Notes under the pieces: generated by a model
The model's database searches: none
Told to the model about the DNA's origin: nothing
What the model saw: the letters and a program-made list of their open reading frames with translations, nothing else
Source of the DNA: Monarcha castaneiventris obscurior
Lineage: Eukaryota; Chordata; Aves; Passeriformes; Monarchidae
Length of the DNA stretch: 64,000 nt
Direction of reading: 5' to 3'
NCBI GenBank assembly: GCA_026261815.1
Contig: JAMPIT010000484.1
Span: forward strand, 13,800,501-13,864,500
Shown here: one piece after another, positions 1 through 13,500 of the stretch
Position numbering within the stretch: the stretch's first letter is position 1
Layout of the letters: each line of letters starts with the position of its first letter
Program-made: the position numbers and the translations under genes

Positions 1-1457
1 ATGACACATCCACATCTAAGAACTGCTGTTTCACAGCAGATTCTAATGTTATGCCCAAATTACAAGACAGTGAGCTTTGCTATCCCAACTGACTGAAAAA
101 ATAATAGAGAAAATGTGTCAAAATAAATATGAATTGCTCCAAAGATGTTCCAGCTGGAATAAATAAGTGGGCATTGTCTCTGTGAAAAACATGGAATGAG
201 ACTTTAACACCTAATTGCCGGCATAGCTTTAAAACTGGTGCAGAAGTACTCTCACAGCATGGGAAATATATTTTGCATGCTAAATAAAAACTGACAAAAG
301 ATGTATATGGCCACATTGTCAGCGTGCTCCTTGCTGCCAAAAGCCAGTCTGCCATCAAATAGATTATGTTCATTTGGACTTTGGGAACGGCAGCATCTTA
401 GAATTTCAATTTTAAAATATAATTAGAAAGAGAAAAAAGAACTCCACAAACATTAAAATGGCTGGAGGAGGAATTTCTTGGATAGAATGCTTAATTCAGG
501 TTCAGATTTGTTTTTATTTGGAGTTTCACTGGAAACCAATGAAGCAGTTAGAGATTGGAACATACCAATGTTATGCCAGTAGTCCTTTCCTCAGAAACTC
601 AAATATTTCAATGGAAAAGAGGGAAATCACTGTACAAGTCAGGGCACAAGCTATAATACCCAACTTCAGCCACAAATACATTCAACTGAGAATAGCCACT
701 CATCATGGAACACATTCCATTCACGTATTATGGAAATACCAGTAAGTGAAGTGTGATAGTTAAAAAAAAGTAATAATAATTTAAAAAGCACTCTGCTTTT
801 CAGTTTCTCCATCTAGGTGACAACAGGACTACAAGGAGTGTTATCTGATAATGCACTAATTTTTTACCTCAGAAAGCAGAGATAAATGTTGAAATTCATT
901 TGGAAAAAAAAAAAACCAGATGGCTTTAAGTGAATAACAGATTCACTTAACCAAACATTTTATTTCCTGTATCTTGAATAATTAACAAAAAAAGTGTTTA
1001 CCAACAATTATATAACAGCTTTTATAGTAACACAAGGAGGAGAAAAACATTTAGCACTGAGTCTCATAAATAATTCAAAAGGTCTAATTTACCATAATCA
1101 TGTCTGGCATTTATCTTCAGTAAATAATGTATTAGGCATATACTGTGCACTCTTTCCTACAGTAGCTACTAGAGAGCATTAGGAACAAACCCATCTGTGT
1201 TTAGCATTCTGTAAATCAGGCCAGCTCTTGCATGCATAAAATGATTGCTGATAAAGCCATTTACCTATGCAATGGATAGAAATGACATCTTTTAATGTAA
1301 AATTAAATAAAAATTATAGAAACTGCAACACAGATGAGAGTTTTTTGTATACCATAAATATTCATATCTTCCCAACTGAGCAAGCATACCTCTGAAACCA
1401 TAGGAACCACTCTAGGAAAAGAAGTTGGGTCTTCCACATTCACTGTGCCATTGACAG

Positions 1458-1483
1458 GTTAATTTGCATAAGAGCAAATTAAC
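1458..1483. promoter_or_regulatory. Perfect 10-bp inverted repeat carrying a POU octamer
   Basis: GTTAATTTGC (1458-1467) and GCAAATTAAC (1474-1483) are exact reverse complements separated by the six bases ATAAGA. The left arm and loop contain the octamer ATTTGCAT (1462-1469), a POU-factor target, and each arm also carries an HNF1-like half-site, GTTAAT. It could act as a paired binding site or hairpin. Function is inferred. Confidence 0.55.
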
Positions 1484-4400
1484 ATCTCAAAAGTGCTTTC
1501 TTTGCTAAGATTTTCAAGAAATCACCAACCATTACGGTGAAACCTCTGTAGTTACCTTGGCACAGCAGAAGTGTGAGTTCTGGTGCTGTCCAGGCTCAGG
1601 GTGCTTTTGTTTACTTGAATCACCACTGTCCCAGCTCCTTTCCTCCACACTGGCAGCTCCCAATTCCCAACATATGGCAGCATAAACACAGCCAAAGACA
1701 GGTAATATGGTTTTTCTCTAATCTTTCAATTATTTTCTATTTTTGCCTGTTAAATCTGAAATTACTTAAACTCTTCTGAAACTTGCACATTCTTTAATTA
1801 CAGAGAATTTGAATTCATCACAAATACATCTCCCCAGAATTAAGGAACACTCTAATGCAACTACACTCAAACTGATCAGCCACACCTGTAGTTTGTGCCT
1901 TACCTGTCAGTGAGGATACAGTATACAATCTGTGCATAAAACAAGGATTACTGTTTTACAGCTGGTTTACAGCTCCCTTTCCTGTTTGGGCGCTTTTTTT
2001 AACTTTTGCAATGTGTTTAATGCCTACTCAAAATAACATAAGCAGAATCTTTCAAAACACTGGGCACTTTACCTCTTCATGTGATTTTTAGTGTTGTACA
2101 TGCCCAGGACTTTGTAACACAATCTTCACATTCTGAAACTGATGTACTCAAATATAAAGTTTTATATTAATGATTCAAGTGAAATCAAAATCATACTTTC
2201 TCACAGGAATCCAGGACACTAGGCAGCTAAATTAAGCTAAATTAAGTGATCTAATTTCACACAGCTTAACAAGTGCTATCTTTGAGATCTCCAAGCAGCT
2301 TACATTAAGCACACCATGGAGCACATTCAGTAGGATTTTCTGTCGTTTTCAAGCACATTTGTGTTTATTTGTTTAGATTACCTTTATTCCCTATGCAGGT
2401 AAAATAAACACCAGTACACACCACAGCCACATATTTGTTCACTCACCTCTTAGTCTTCTTTCATCTTTTCACCATTCAAAAGAAAGATTTTTAGTTGTGA
2501 AAAGTAGTTAGAATGTTTCACTTTAATTACAGCATATCTTCTTTTGTGATCCTTTTGTTAAGACTCTTGTTCCAAATAGTAGCACTTTACATATCTCCTA
2601 TGAAGTGAACAGCCTACAAGAACTATTTCAAGAACTGCTCCTTCTTTCACATTACATCACTAGAACAACCACAAAGATTAGCTTTAAAAAAAAGCCAGTG
2701 CAAATTGTCAGAATAAATTTTTCTTTTCTATTTGCCTGTATATTGAGAGACCATGAAAAAGTGAAATACCAGTGCTTTCCAACTCTCTTCTCAGTTTATT
2801 CAAAGCTTAGGTGCAGACAGGTCGCTTTAACATAACTCAGACTGCAAAGAACAGGGCACCAGAATGTTGTTGAGCAAATCCCCCAGTGACAGATCAGCAA
2901 CTCAACAGAAGGCAAAGCCTCAGTGGCAGCTCAGCAGGATGGAGACGACCTTCCTTGCACAACCTGTGCCAGTTGCAAAAAGGATGCGTGAACAAAGATG
3001 GCCTGTTAATTATGCTGACATTCCCTGTCCCTATTTTTCCTGCTACTCAATACTGAAAATTTTCCTTTTGAAGTCAACCAATAAAATTTTTTGGGGGCAA
3101 AGCCACCATCTCCAGTGGGTTGAGACCCCAGGTCAAGGAGACCTGAATTCAACCCAGTTAAATATAAACATGGGGATGTTGGCATGTAATAACCACCAGA
3201 CACACACGTTAAAAAAAGCCCCCCACCAACTGGAAAACCACTGTTTGAATTGGAAAGAAATTCTAATTACACTTTCTTACTGAAGTCTTTAAGTCTCCAT
3301 TAAGAAACCACAGAAGGATATCTTTAAAATGGAAATGTGTTATGTTCAGCAGTAGAATAAATAAAGCAAATTATATGAACCTTCTGTATCCTGTCTGTAA
3401 TCATGCCTGCATCAAATACCATGTGAAGAGAGCTGCACCCTCATTATGAAAGAAGGGCCCTTGAGAACAGACAGCAGCATATAAATACAGATGCTCCAAA
3501 ACTCTCAGAGCATAAATGTAATTTATAGGGATACTGTTGAAGGCAATACTGCTCAGCTGACACTGTGTAATTTAATCACACATAATGCCATAGCAGGCTT
3601 TCATCAGAATATCTTTTAGTCATGAATCTCAACCGGCACAAAAATCCCAGTTAGTTGTAAGCAGTTCCTTAACATTTCCTTGCTTGATTTCCCTTTAATT
3701 GTCAATGGCAATTAAGAAGCTACATCTGAAGTTCAGCTACTAAATATCCACAGTGCAGAAAATACTCCCTGTAATGTGTGTACTTCATCTGAAGCTACTA
3801 TGTATGACCCAAATAAAACTGCAAACACCTAAGTTACTACATGTGAAACAATACAAAATGTATTTTTCCATCATGGCATTTTATAAAGTCAAAGGCCTAC
3901 ACCCAGCTTCAGGTTCCTGATCAAGAAATGAATCAGTTTTCCAGTACAAATGTCCACTGTCAGTTTGTCCACTCCAGATAAAACCTAATTTCATATGACT
4001 TTACCCCGTACATGGAAATCAAACCCACATATCCAGGTATGCTTGTTAGGACTAGGAAAGAAATACGTAGAAATATTATTACTGTATTAAAGCTCTGGTT
4101 TATTTATCACTTTAATATTACTTTCTGACTTCAGTTTAAGTTGTGTTGCTGTATAACAGCTGGCCATAAATAAATGTGGTCTTACTCAGAGTGGAGAGGG
4201 AAGTTAACACTTGAACATAAAATGAGTTTTGAAACAAGAAAGTATGTAAAAATGTCATTTTAGCAATTATCACAATATGCTTCCACGCATCTTCAAAGGC
4301 TGCTGGAAATTAGGCACATTAACAACTCAGTCAGCAAAATATTTTGTCCATATAACAAGAACTCATCACCAAACAGCTCTGCAGACTGGCACTGCAAAAA

Positions 4401-7269
4401 AGGTCATGCATTCTAAATGAGATTGTTTGAGTGCTCTTTTTATCATGAAATCCAATTTTATCTCTGTCTCATTTAATAAAAAGTTTTTGACAAATATTGT
4501 CAACATTTATTATATGTGTGAAATATAAAAAAGCCCCAATCCTGCCTTCTTAGCAAAGAGCAGTAAATGAACTTACAGGACTGATGCAGCAGTTTTTAGT
4601 TGATATTTTGTGTTAAATGACAGCCTCACACATGCTGCCTGGTTATTTTAGGAAAGACAGCATTTAAATCAGACTGTATTAACAAATCTAATATGTGTAA
4701 AAAACATGCTCAAAACTAGTGACTTCAACATAACAGGGGGAGCAACAAGCATTCAGTGACATGCTACCAGATTTCTCAAAAAGGATGAGATACCAAGGTA
4801 CAAAATTTATGAATTATGTTTGTGAAATACACACACAGACACTTTTTATTTTGGAATATAACATATTTTCTCTGTCAGTTTGATGTAGCCAAGTTTTCTG
4901 AAATGTTTGATGGTAAATTTTCTTTAATAAACACTCTGTTATAACCCTGAACTCCTAGAATTTCCATAGCAGAACAGTGTCTGCTAAATTTCCTTATTCA
5001 CAATTGCAAATCTCAAGCTGTTTGATGCTTTTTTAAATATTTATTTACTGGGGGAAAAGTTATTACATATAAATTGGGTTCTGATGAAAAAGTATCTATA
5101 CCAATTCCATGATTTTTGAGTAAATTCACAAAGCTGGTCAACTTCAAGATTAAAAACTAGTGGAGCAAGTAGATGGAATGCACTGGTTCTCTCTCTAGTC
5201 AAGCCTATCTCTTGTTTTAAGAGGACTGTCCCACAGTTTTTGATGGCTTAGGACTGGCAAAAAGGAAATATTTCCTCACCGTTTATCAATAGCCCAGAGG
5301 TAAATGCAAGGGGCAGGGCACCAAGATCAGTCACACAAGCAAGGAACTCAAATGTGGCTTTTGCCTTTCTCACTGTGTATTTTGAAGTTTCAATTCCTCT
5401 TCCTGCTTTGTCAAAAGCAGTAAATCTTTCTCTTCTAAAGATCACTTGATATTTAGAGATAAACTTACCGTTTCTCATACAATCATAAACACAATATTAA
5501 TTTATTTGGTTTCACAATGAAGAGAATTTCCATTTAAGTTACTGTTTTCTTTTATAACAACTCTTCAGGATTTAATTAATAATTTAAGTGATAATTGTTC
5601 TCTTCCTTTGGTAGCATTATTACCTCATGGTGGTTTTAAAATACCTATTTCAATTCAAAGTCTCCCATTAAACAAACCACTATTTTATTTAGCTATTCAT
5701 AAAATGGCACAGAAAAGGCTATATCCTAGTTTGCACTTTTCCCCCAAAAGCAAGAGTAAATGCAGTTGGGACTGGAACAGATGCTGTGGTCTAGTCTCAT
5801 TCAGTGCAGCTATAATTATATAATTTTAGCAATTAATTCTGATTGAATGTTCTGTGATGATTGTATAGAAAGTGGCCTCGTGCAGTTCATTTCCTCTCTG
5901 CAGTGAAACATTGAGATGGCATCATTTCCTCTCAGCAGCCTGAAAAAAGGACAAGAAATCCTGAAAACTCTTTAGGATTCAAGTGATAATTTGAAAAGCC
6001 CAAGCAAAGCAGGAGACAGGGTTTCCACTCAAATCCTGTTGAAAAAAAAGAGAATAGCAGAGTACCATTCTCTTATGAATCAGGGTAAAAATGAACTTCA
6101 GATTTCTGCCACAGCTCAGAGAGTTACCTAGGAAAATAATGAAGCAGATGAACTGAAGAGTTTAAATCTCATTATTCAGTTTATGCCACCGATCACCTAA
6201 ATAACTGTATCTATTTAGTGTTCAAAGCATCTGAAATGAATGAAAATTATTCCAGAGATTGGAATAAACACAAAAGAATGGCTTTCAAAAGTTAATGTTG
6301 GAGCAAAAGACATAAGACTAAAAGGAATACTATTTTGGAAAGTCAATAATTTCATTAAGAGCTTTCAAACACATATAGGATCAAAACCATTTTGCAGAGT
6401 TTTTACTCTGTAGGAAAGTCTCTATTTTCCACAAAAAATCAATGATTTCACAGCATTTTCTGAAAAAATCTTCAATTTGACTGTGAATTATTTTTTGTAG
6501 CCTCAAGTCAAGCGTACACTTTCCACGTTACACATCATTTCAGCAATACATGCTGCTTTGCAGTGGTGCTACACAGCAATAAATTACTTGGAGATCCACT
6601 GCCTCTACAGTGTTGAGGTTTGCTTTCTTTCACTTGCACTAAATTCATTAAGCCACTCTGATTTCAGAGGGAAAGCTTCAGGAATTACAGGAAGTAGGAA
6701 TAAGACCCCCAAAAAGTACCTGCCACAGAACTGCTTACAGAAAATTCGTGAAAAACTGTAAATCAGGATGATGCCTGCCATCCAAGGAAACAATTTCTTA
6801 GATACTTCAATCATAGATATTCATTACATAGATATGCAAAGACTTCTTCTATCAGTAGGAACACATTCTTTGAGTATTAGACTCCATTCCTGTCCTTTGC
6901 AAGTGTATAATTTTCATATTCTCATACAGTGAGAAACTTTTCAACTCCAGAAACAAGGCAATCGTGTTAAGGTTAAATATGAGAAATCTCTCTGAGAAAT
7001 AACATCCAAGCTCACAAGGAAGACAGTGAGAGGCAGTGACCATCAGTGTAATTCATGTGTTCCCAGAGCTTGCGTGGCAAGAACATTCCTCATCCATCAT
7101 ACTTGCCTTTAGAAGTGTTTCTAAGTTAACTTGGCAACATTCACTTCTAGCTGTCATCTCATCAAATGAAAGTTTAAGATTATAAAGCTCACAAAGTCAT
7201 ATATGTGAATGTGAGCATATGTGCATTTCTTCCCCACAGAGGTTTAAGTTTGCAGTCCCCAGTCTATGC

Positions 7270-7500
7270 TGACTTTGGTTGTAATGATTAATAGCACCAC
7301 AATAATTGGTGTCCAGTGTCTATTCATCACAGGGGTTCCATTTCTTCGTGGAGTTCCTCTTTATGTAATGAACATAGGACTTTCACGTTGTACCTGACAG
7401 CTTGATTAATGATGCTACAGTTAGTTTCTCACACAATAAGCAAGGCATAAGTATTGTAGGTGTCAGTTCGGCCCAATTTCAAGTCGATTTACTGCTCTTC
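7270..7500. promoter_or_regulatory. Homeodomain-core-rich intronic segment
   Basis: Several TAAT/ATTA cores cluster here: TAATGATTAATA near 7282, AATAATTGG near 7310, GTAATGAAC near 7366 and GATTAATGATG near 7404. Four CpGs are kept within about 200 bases in an otherwise CpG-poor intron. Such segments are often conserved non-coding elements, but conservation cannot be judged from one sequence. Confidence 0.2.
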
Positions 7501-10500
7501 ACCATTAACAGAGGGTAAAAGAGGTGAGAAAGGTGTACATATTGTAAAGTGTTCTTTTAAAATTAATTTTAGCTGTGCCCATTTCTGCTATTTTAGCTGC
7601 AAAGACAAAACACAAAGCCACTGATACCTAATCAGCTGAACAGTTTATTTAGAGCAACAGATTGCAAGCTATACTATGTAGTAAAGATTTACTATGACAT
7701 GTTATGTTTCTAATTTTCTTTTTAGCTGTTTTACAACAAAAAAAAAAACCACCAAAAACTGAAAGCAATAAATAAGAAGGAACCAAAGTGAAATGGCACA
7801 AGAACAAACATTCAGCCATGGAACTCCCAACTCATTAAGTCTTTCATATGCTTCTGCATTCATAAGTTAAAAGTGCAAGTTCATTGTACATGGAACCTCC
7901 TGCATCTGGAATTCACATCTAACTGCATATCCAGTTTTGTCAGTGAATCAGCAATTAATGATGTCTTCAAACAGTTTTTCTGATGTAAATTGATTTCTCT
8001 GGGCTAAGTATTTTAATTGACCTTTCTAAATAGTCACACTAACAAATTATTTTATCAAGGAATTTTAAAGTAATTGAACTAGAAAATATAATCTACCATG
8101 ACACAGCAAATTACGTGAGGAACCAGCAGTAAGAAACAGTTTGGTGTAGGTGATATTGCTGTCAACTACCTGTTTAATTGTCTGTCTTTTATGTGTAGTG
8201 AAGATGCAACATCCAGTTCAAGAGATAAACACTGTAAATAAATCATTCCTTTGGCCTAGTGTGCTAAGATCAAAGATTACCTCTCCTAGAGCGGTACCAA
8301 AACTCACAATACCAAGCTGAAGTCACACAATGTATTCAACAAGGAAATAACATACAAAACACGAATATAATAGAAAGCAAAACAGCCAGGTTATCCACAA
8401 GAGCTCCAATGACACATCTGAAATTGTTTCTGTTCAGCACAGGAAGTTATGCCCAAACTTCATCTCCCTGAAGCCACCACGATTTATGCTGTCAGCCATA
8501 ATTAGCATAAATGAACAAGGTATGCTTTATGTAGCCTACAATAATCATTATGGACACAAGAATAGACACATTGGATGAACACAATATTCACTGCTACAGT
8601 GTCCAGCAGCAGATGCTTAAATGATATAAAAGAGGAAAGGAGTGGGTGTTAATATGCTCCACATATATTCTCCCAGGCATTAAAAATCTGTGATGTAAGA
8701 ACTTCAAGATAAAAGTAGCATCTGGATCCATTTAATTTTTAATGATCTTTGGTAAACCTTTCCTCTGTGCACTTGCTCAATTGCTTTTTGAAATTATTTA
8801 TACTTTGGCATTTATAATATCCCACGACAATGAATTGCATAGATTAACTGTGTCTAATGAAAACAGCATCTACTTTATATCAAAACTTTTAACTGAATTT
8901 CATATGATGCTCATCAACTCCCTTGTTAAAAGAAACTGAACAATTTCTTGATCACTTCTTTCCTGTCATCAGTGATTTTACACAGCTTTCAAACTCTCCT
9001 TTCTCTTCTTTTCACTTCTTTTTTATGTCGATCCTAATTTCACCCTGCAAAGGTGTCTTGTACATTTCAGCATATTAAAGATTTGCGTCTACCTTTTCTC
9101 ATCCTACTGAAACCTTTTTGGGATGGAAAATCAGCCCTGCATATTTTAATCAAGATTTTAGTACAACATGCATTAATAGCCTAACATAATAATTGGTTTC
9201 TTTCTCTTCCATTCCCAGCAATTCTTACTGTCCTCTTTTTCAATTTTGACTTCCACTCTGCACAAAGCATCGTTCTACAGGACCCAGTTGCACCACCAAA
9301 CTCACTGTTTTGCTATAAAATAGATATGCTTTTTATAAGAATGCAGAGATCAAGACTGACTGTGTCATTTGTTGAGCTGAGCAGTGTTTGTATTACAAAG
9401 CCTGCAAGATTCAACTCAGTGTTAGAAAGCAAACACTGAGATTAAGCCAAATGCAACTGCAATTCTGACTTTTCATCAAACTCCTGGACTCTAAGAAATT
9501 GCAGCTATATGAATTAGGTCATACTGAATGCATTAGAATATATTGGTGGATTGTAAAATTTCCGTATTATTCTCCTTTTCAATTGTAAGGCATATAACCA
9601 ACTGCACATTTAAAATTGCTCCTGGTCACATGAATATTATCCATTTAACTATATTTCTTGAAGGAGTTATTGCTTTCAAGAGTAATCTTAAGCTCACAAA
9701 AGAAAACCATCTGCCTTTTAAATCTTTCAAATTTAAGAATCCACTAAAATATACCATCCTAAGGAAAAATACTGTTTCAATTCAATTTTTAAATATAAAA
9801 TATGAGAGATTTCAAAAATTAGAAGGGACAAAGTAATAGGAAGAGATATTTTTAAGCTCATTTCAAATTCTTGCATCTTTTCATTTACTTACTCGTGCAG
9901 CTGATGGAACTCACTCCACAATACCACTCAGTTGCTAGGCCCTATTTCCATTTCTATAGAGGCATATCTTGAATCCAGAAAAAACAGCAAAGGATTTAAA
10001 ATGAAATAAGCCTGATTCTTTTCTGCACATGGTCAGCATCTGAATGGATCTCACTTCTAGAGCAGACAATAAGGAAGAAGAACAACTGATAATATGAAGC
10101 TGGGACCAGAACAGGACAAAAGCAGTATGATTGTGACTGAATACAGGATGTCTGATTTGTGCAAGCAGTGCTGTATTTCCATGGTACCACTCAAATCCAA
10201 CGGCTGATACAGCTAAAGATGTAAGTCTGAAAACAGACAGCAGCTCTGGGTAACTGCTGCTTTAAGCTGTACTGGAGTCTCAGTAGCATGGACATTTCTC
10301 TGCTCTTTGCCAGAGATTACATGTTAAATTTTAAGAAAAAAAAAATGAAAGCATTACCTCAAGAGACTAATAAAAAAGGAAATCAACACATTTTCTTTTT
10401 TAAATGAAAACAGTTAGGTTTAAGAAAGGCAAAAACAAAGTAACAAGTGATTGTCCTCAGAACTATTAAAATTGTGCAGGGCTTCTCTAAGTCTCAACCT

Positions 10501-13500
10501 GACGCCTGGTAAGAGTCCTCAGATGTTTTAGCTGCAACATTCTCTGCACATGTACAATTAAATGTTTAAAAAGCTTTTGCACTAGCAAAGATTTGCTCTT
10601 TTTAATCAAACACTGCAAGTTTGTCAGTTTCTGAGACACAACACAAAGAATAAAAATAGGATAAAGTGGTGTAACTACATTTTGAAGAAGAATAATATTT
10701 GGGGAAGAAGTTCCCAACTGACGCAAGATAAGTTTTAGGAAGTCCTGCTAAAGAAGTGCCTTCAAAGTTCTCTCCATCTTGATGAGAAACCACAAAAACA
10801 CTTTGAAAACTTATCCCTGGCAGAATTATCTGTACCATAAAAAAGATTACTTGCATTAAAGTTTGTCCAACACTATCTGTAATTCTTACAAAGTTTTCCT
10901 CAGATGTCCAAACATCTTTATTTATATATAACATCATTACATATTCTATATATATTAAAAATATATCAATATTGTCAGAAGGAATAGATTCCGTTGGCAA
11001 GTAGAGAACACCCACAAACAGGAGAAGCCAAATGAACAGCCTGTATTCTGCCCTGCAATTTCAAGTTACATTTCCTATATTCTGCTGCCATCCATCTTCA
11101 ATGCCAGCAGCATAGTCATATTTCCTTGGGTTCACCAATGACTACTAAGGGAAAACCTCTTTTCCTCCTGTAGTGCCTAACCTGGAAAGGCTCTGGCTTC
11201 ATGGCAAGTAGGAATCCTGGAAGGTAAAAAGCTTTCTGAGCAATAGTAGTTTCCTTCTTACAACAGAAACCATTTTATAGCAGACCCATAGGTCCCACCA
11301 GAATGGGGCGGGAGGGGAGGAGTGATTTTTAGAAAACCCATCCCTGTACTTCAAAATCAGTTTTCTTCCCATAATATTCCACATAAAATATTCTCTAAAT
11401 TTAGTCCTGCTCTTACTTGAAAAACCTTAGATCGCTAACTTCATCTATAATGTACACAATGCTAGGCCTAGAGCACACCAAAAGCTTCTTTCCAAAGAGG
11501 GCAAAAGAGTAATAACTCCCAGGTCATCTTGAGGGGCTTCTCAGCCCCCCACACCATCAGGCTATTCTGTGGGGATAGAATGTATTCAGAAACAACAAAG
11601 ATATTGCTTTATAGAAATGGAAGAGTATCCATTAGACAACTTTTCAGGAGAATGACATTGTGTGAAAAGCTGGAGTTTAGTTATTAGTGATAACAGACCC
11701 TTCTGTATACTCCAAACTATGAAACAGAATGTCAACTCTCTGTGGTGAAAGAAAACTTTATGGCCTGGTACAAAAGACAGCAAACAAATATGGCTAAGTC
11801 TGGCTCTGTAAATTCAACTGATTTGAAAAGCCTCTCCCCAATTTTGAGCCATGTGAAATGAGCTGAAACCCCGTGCTACTTTCCCAGAACTGATCCTACC
11901 AGGCTGCTTTTAAGTTTAATCCCTTTTGAAGGCTATGGCAGAAAACAGGAGAAAGGCTCTCCTTTATGCTTTTCAAACACTTTCCCTCAATTTTCAGAAA
12001 GTACTTTATAAACATTAGTGTGACCATATCCACAAAATAGATAAGGAAAAAAATTTAATAACCCTAAATAATTTCTACAAAATCCTTCCAGCTGAAGCTG
12101 GTGTCCACCAACTGCAATCGCTGCCATAACACCAGCCAAGAGATTTTCTATTTTTCTGTCTCAAGACAGAATACATAATGACAAGAAGTAGCCAAGAAAG
12201 TGTATTCTCATGAGAGGACAGAAATAATGGATGGGGGTGTGGGATGTAGCACTGTACTTGAACCTCTTATATCACATTTCCAACTCCTCCAAAACAGAGA
12301 AACAAGACAAAACCCCCTGCCCTTCAAACATTACTTTTTTTCTCACATATTGAAAGACTAAGCTCAGAGTTACTATTCCATTATGCAGTTATTCCAGCAC
12401 AGTTACACACCCTGTAACTGAAAGACTCACATCATCATGAGTTTCAGAACTCATGAATTTAAATCATGTGAAAGATTTACAATTTGAGAGAAATTAAACT
12501 GCAAATAGAGAAAACACAAGATCTCTTAAAATTTTAATTTAAAACCAAAATAATCATAACTCCAAATTTAAACTTTGTTTTAAATAAGCAACCTCTATAT
12601 TTAAATAAAAACCTCAGAAAAAGTTACTTTAAAAAGATAGAAGGGTAAAATAATTTAGATTATACATAGTAAAACACTTCTTTTAATGCAAAGCCCATCT
12701 TGTTTGAAGAGTACCCCTTTTCAATTACCAGCCATATTAAGAAGTCAATTATCTTATCAGAATGCTCCATCATGCTTTGACTCAATAATCATGTCAGGTG
12801 CACACAACCCTGATTCATTCTTTCCTAAGAAATTTTTAAAGGTTGATAACGACTATGCTAAATTCTTCCTGTACCCACAACTAAGCAACACACATAAGAG
12901 TCAATAATCCTTTTCCTAACAGCCTGATAAATTCAGTAAACATTTAATTTCCAGAATCCAAGCTACAATACTATGATAAACAAAGAGAAGGGTGAGTTTT
13001 GGGGAGAAGTCCACCTGCTGACTAAACCCCTGACTATCTTGGTGTGTGTGTGAGTGAGGATGAGGAATAAAAAAGGCAGGGAAGATAGTCCTTCAAGCTC
13101 CCAAATTTTATATTACCATTTACTTTTTTTACTACATAACAGGTGATCTGAACCAAAGCTTTAAATGGCATTGTCTCCCTTCTGTTGTTAATGACATTTA
13201 CTGAATCCATGCACTGCATTTTCAAGAAATAATGCTTGGCATCAGGATACTTTTCATTTTTTATTCACTGGTTTTCAAGGTTAACAGCTAATAACCCAGA
13301 ATAAGCTAAATAACACACTTAAGATTAATGGTATTGAGTGCAAAGTATAACGATTTAGTGCTGCAATCCCTCACAGAATATACGGGTGAACAAACACAAT
13401 AAAAGAATCCTGCCAGTGGTCCTTGGGACACACAGACACACATGGTACCAAGAAACAACTTTTCCAACCTTGGGCTTGCCCTTTGGAATAAAAGATGGTC

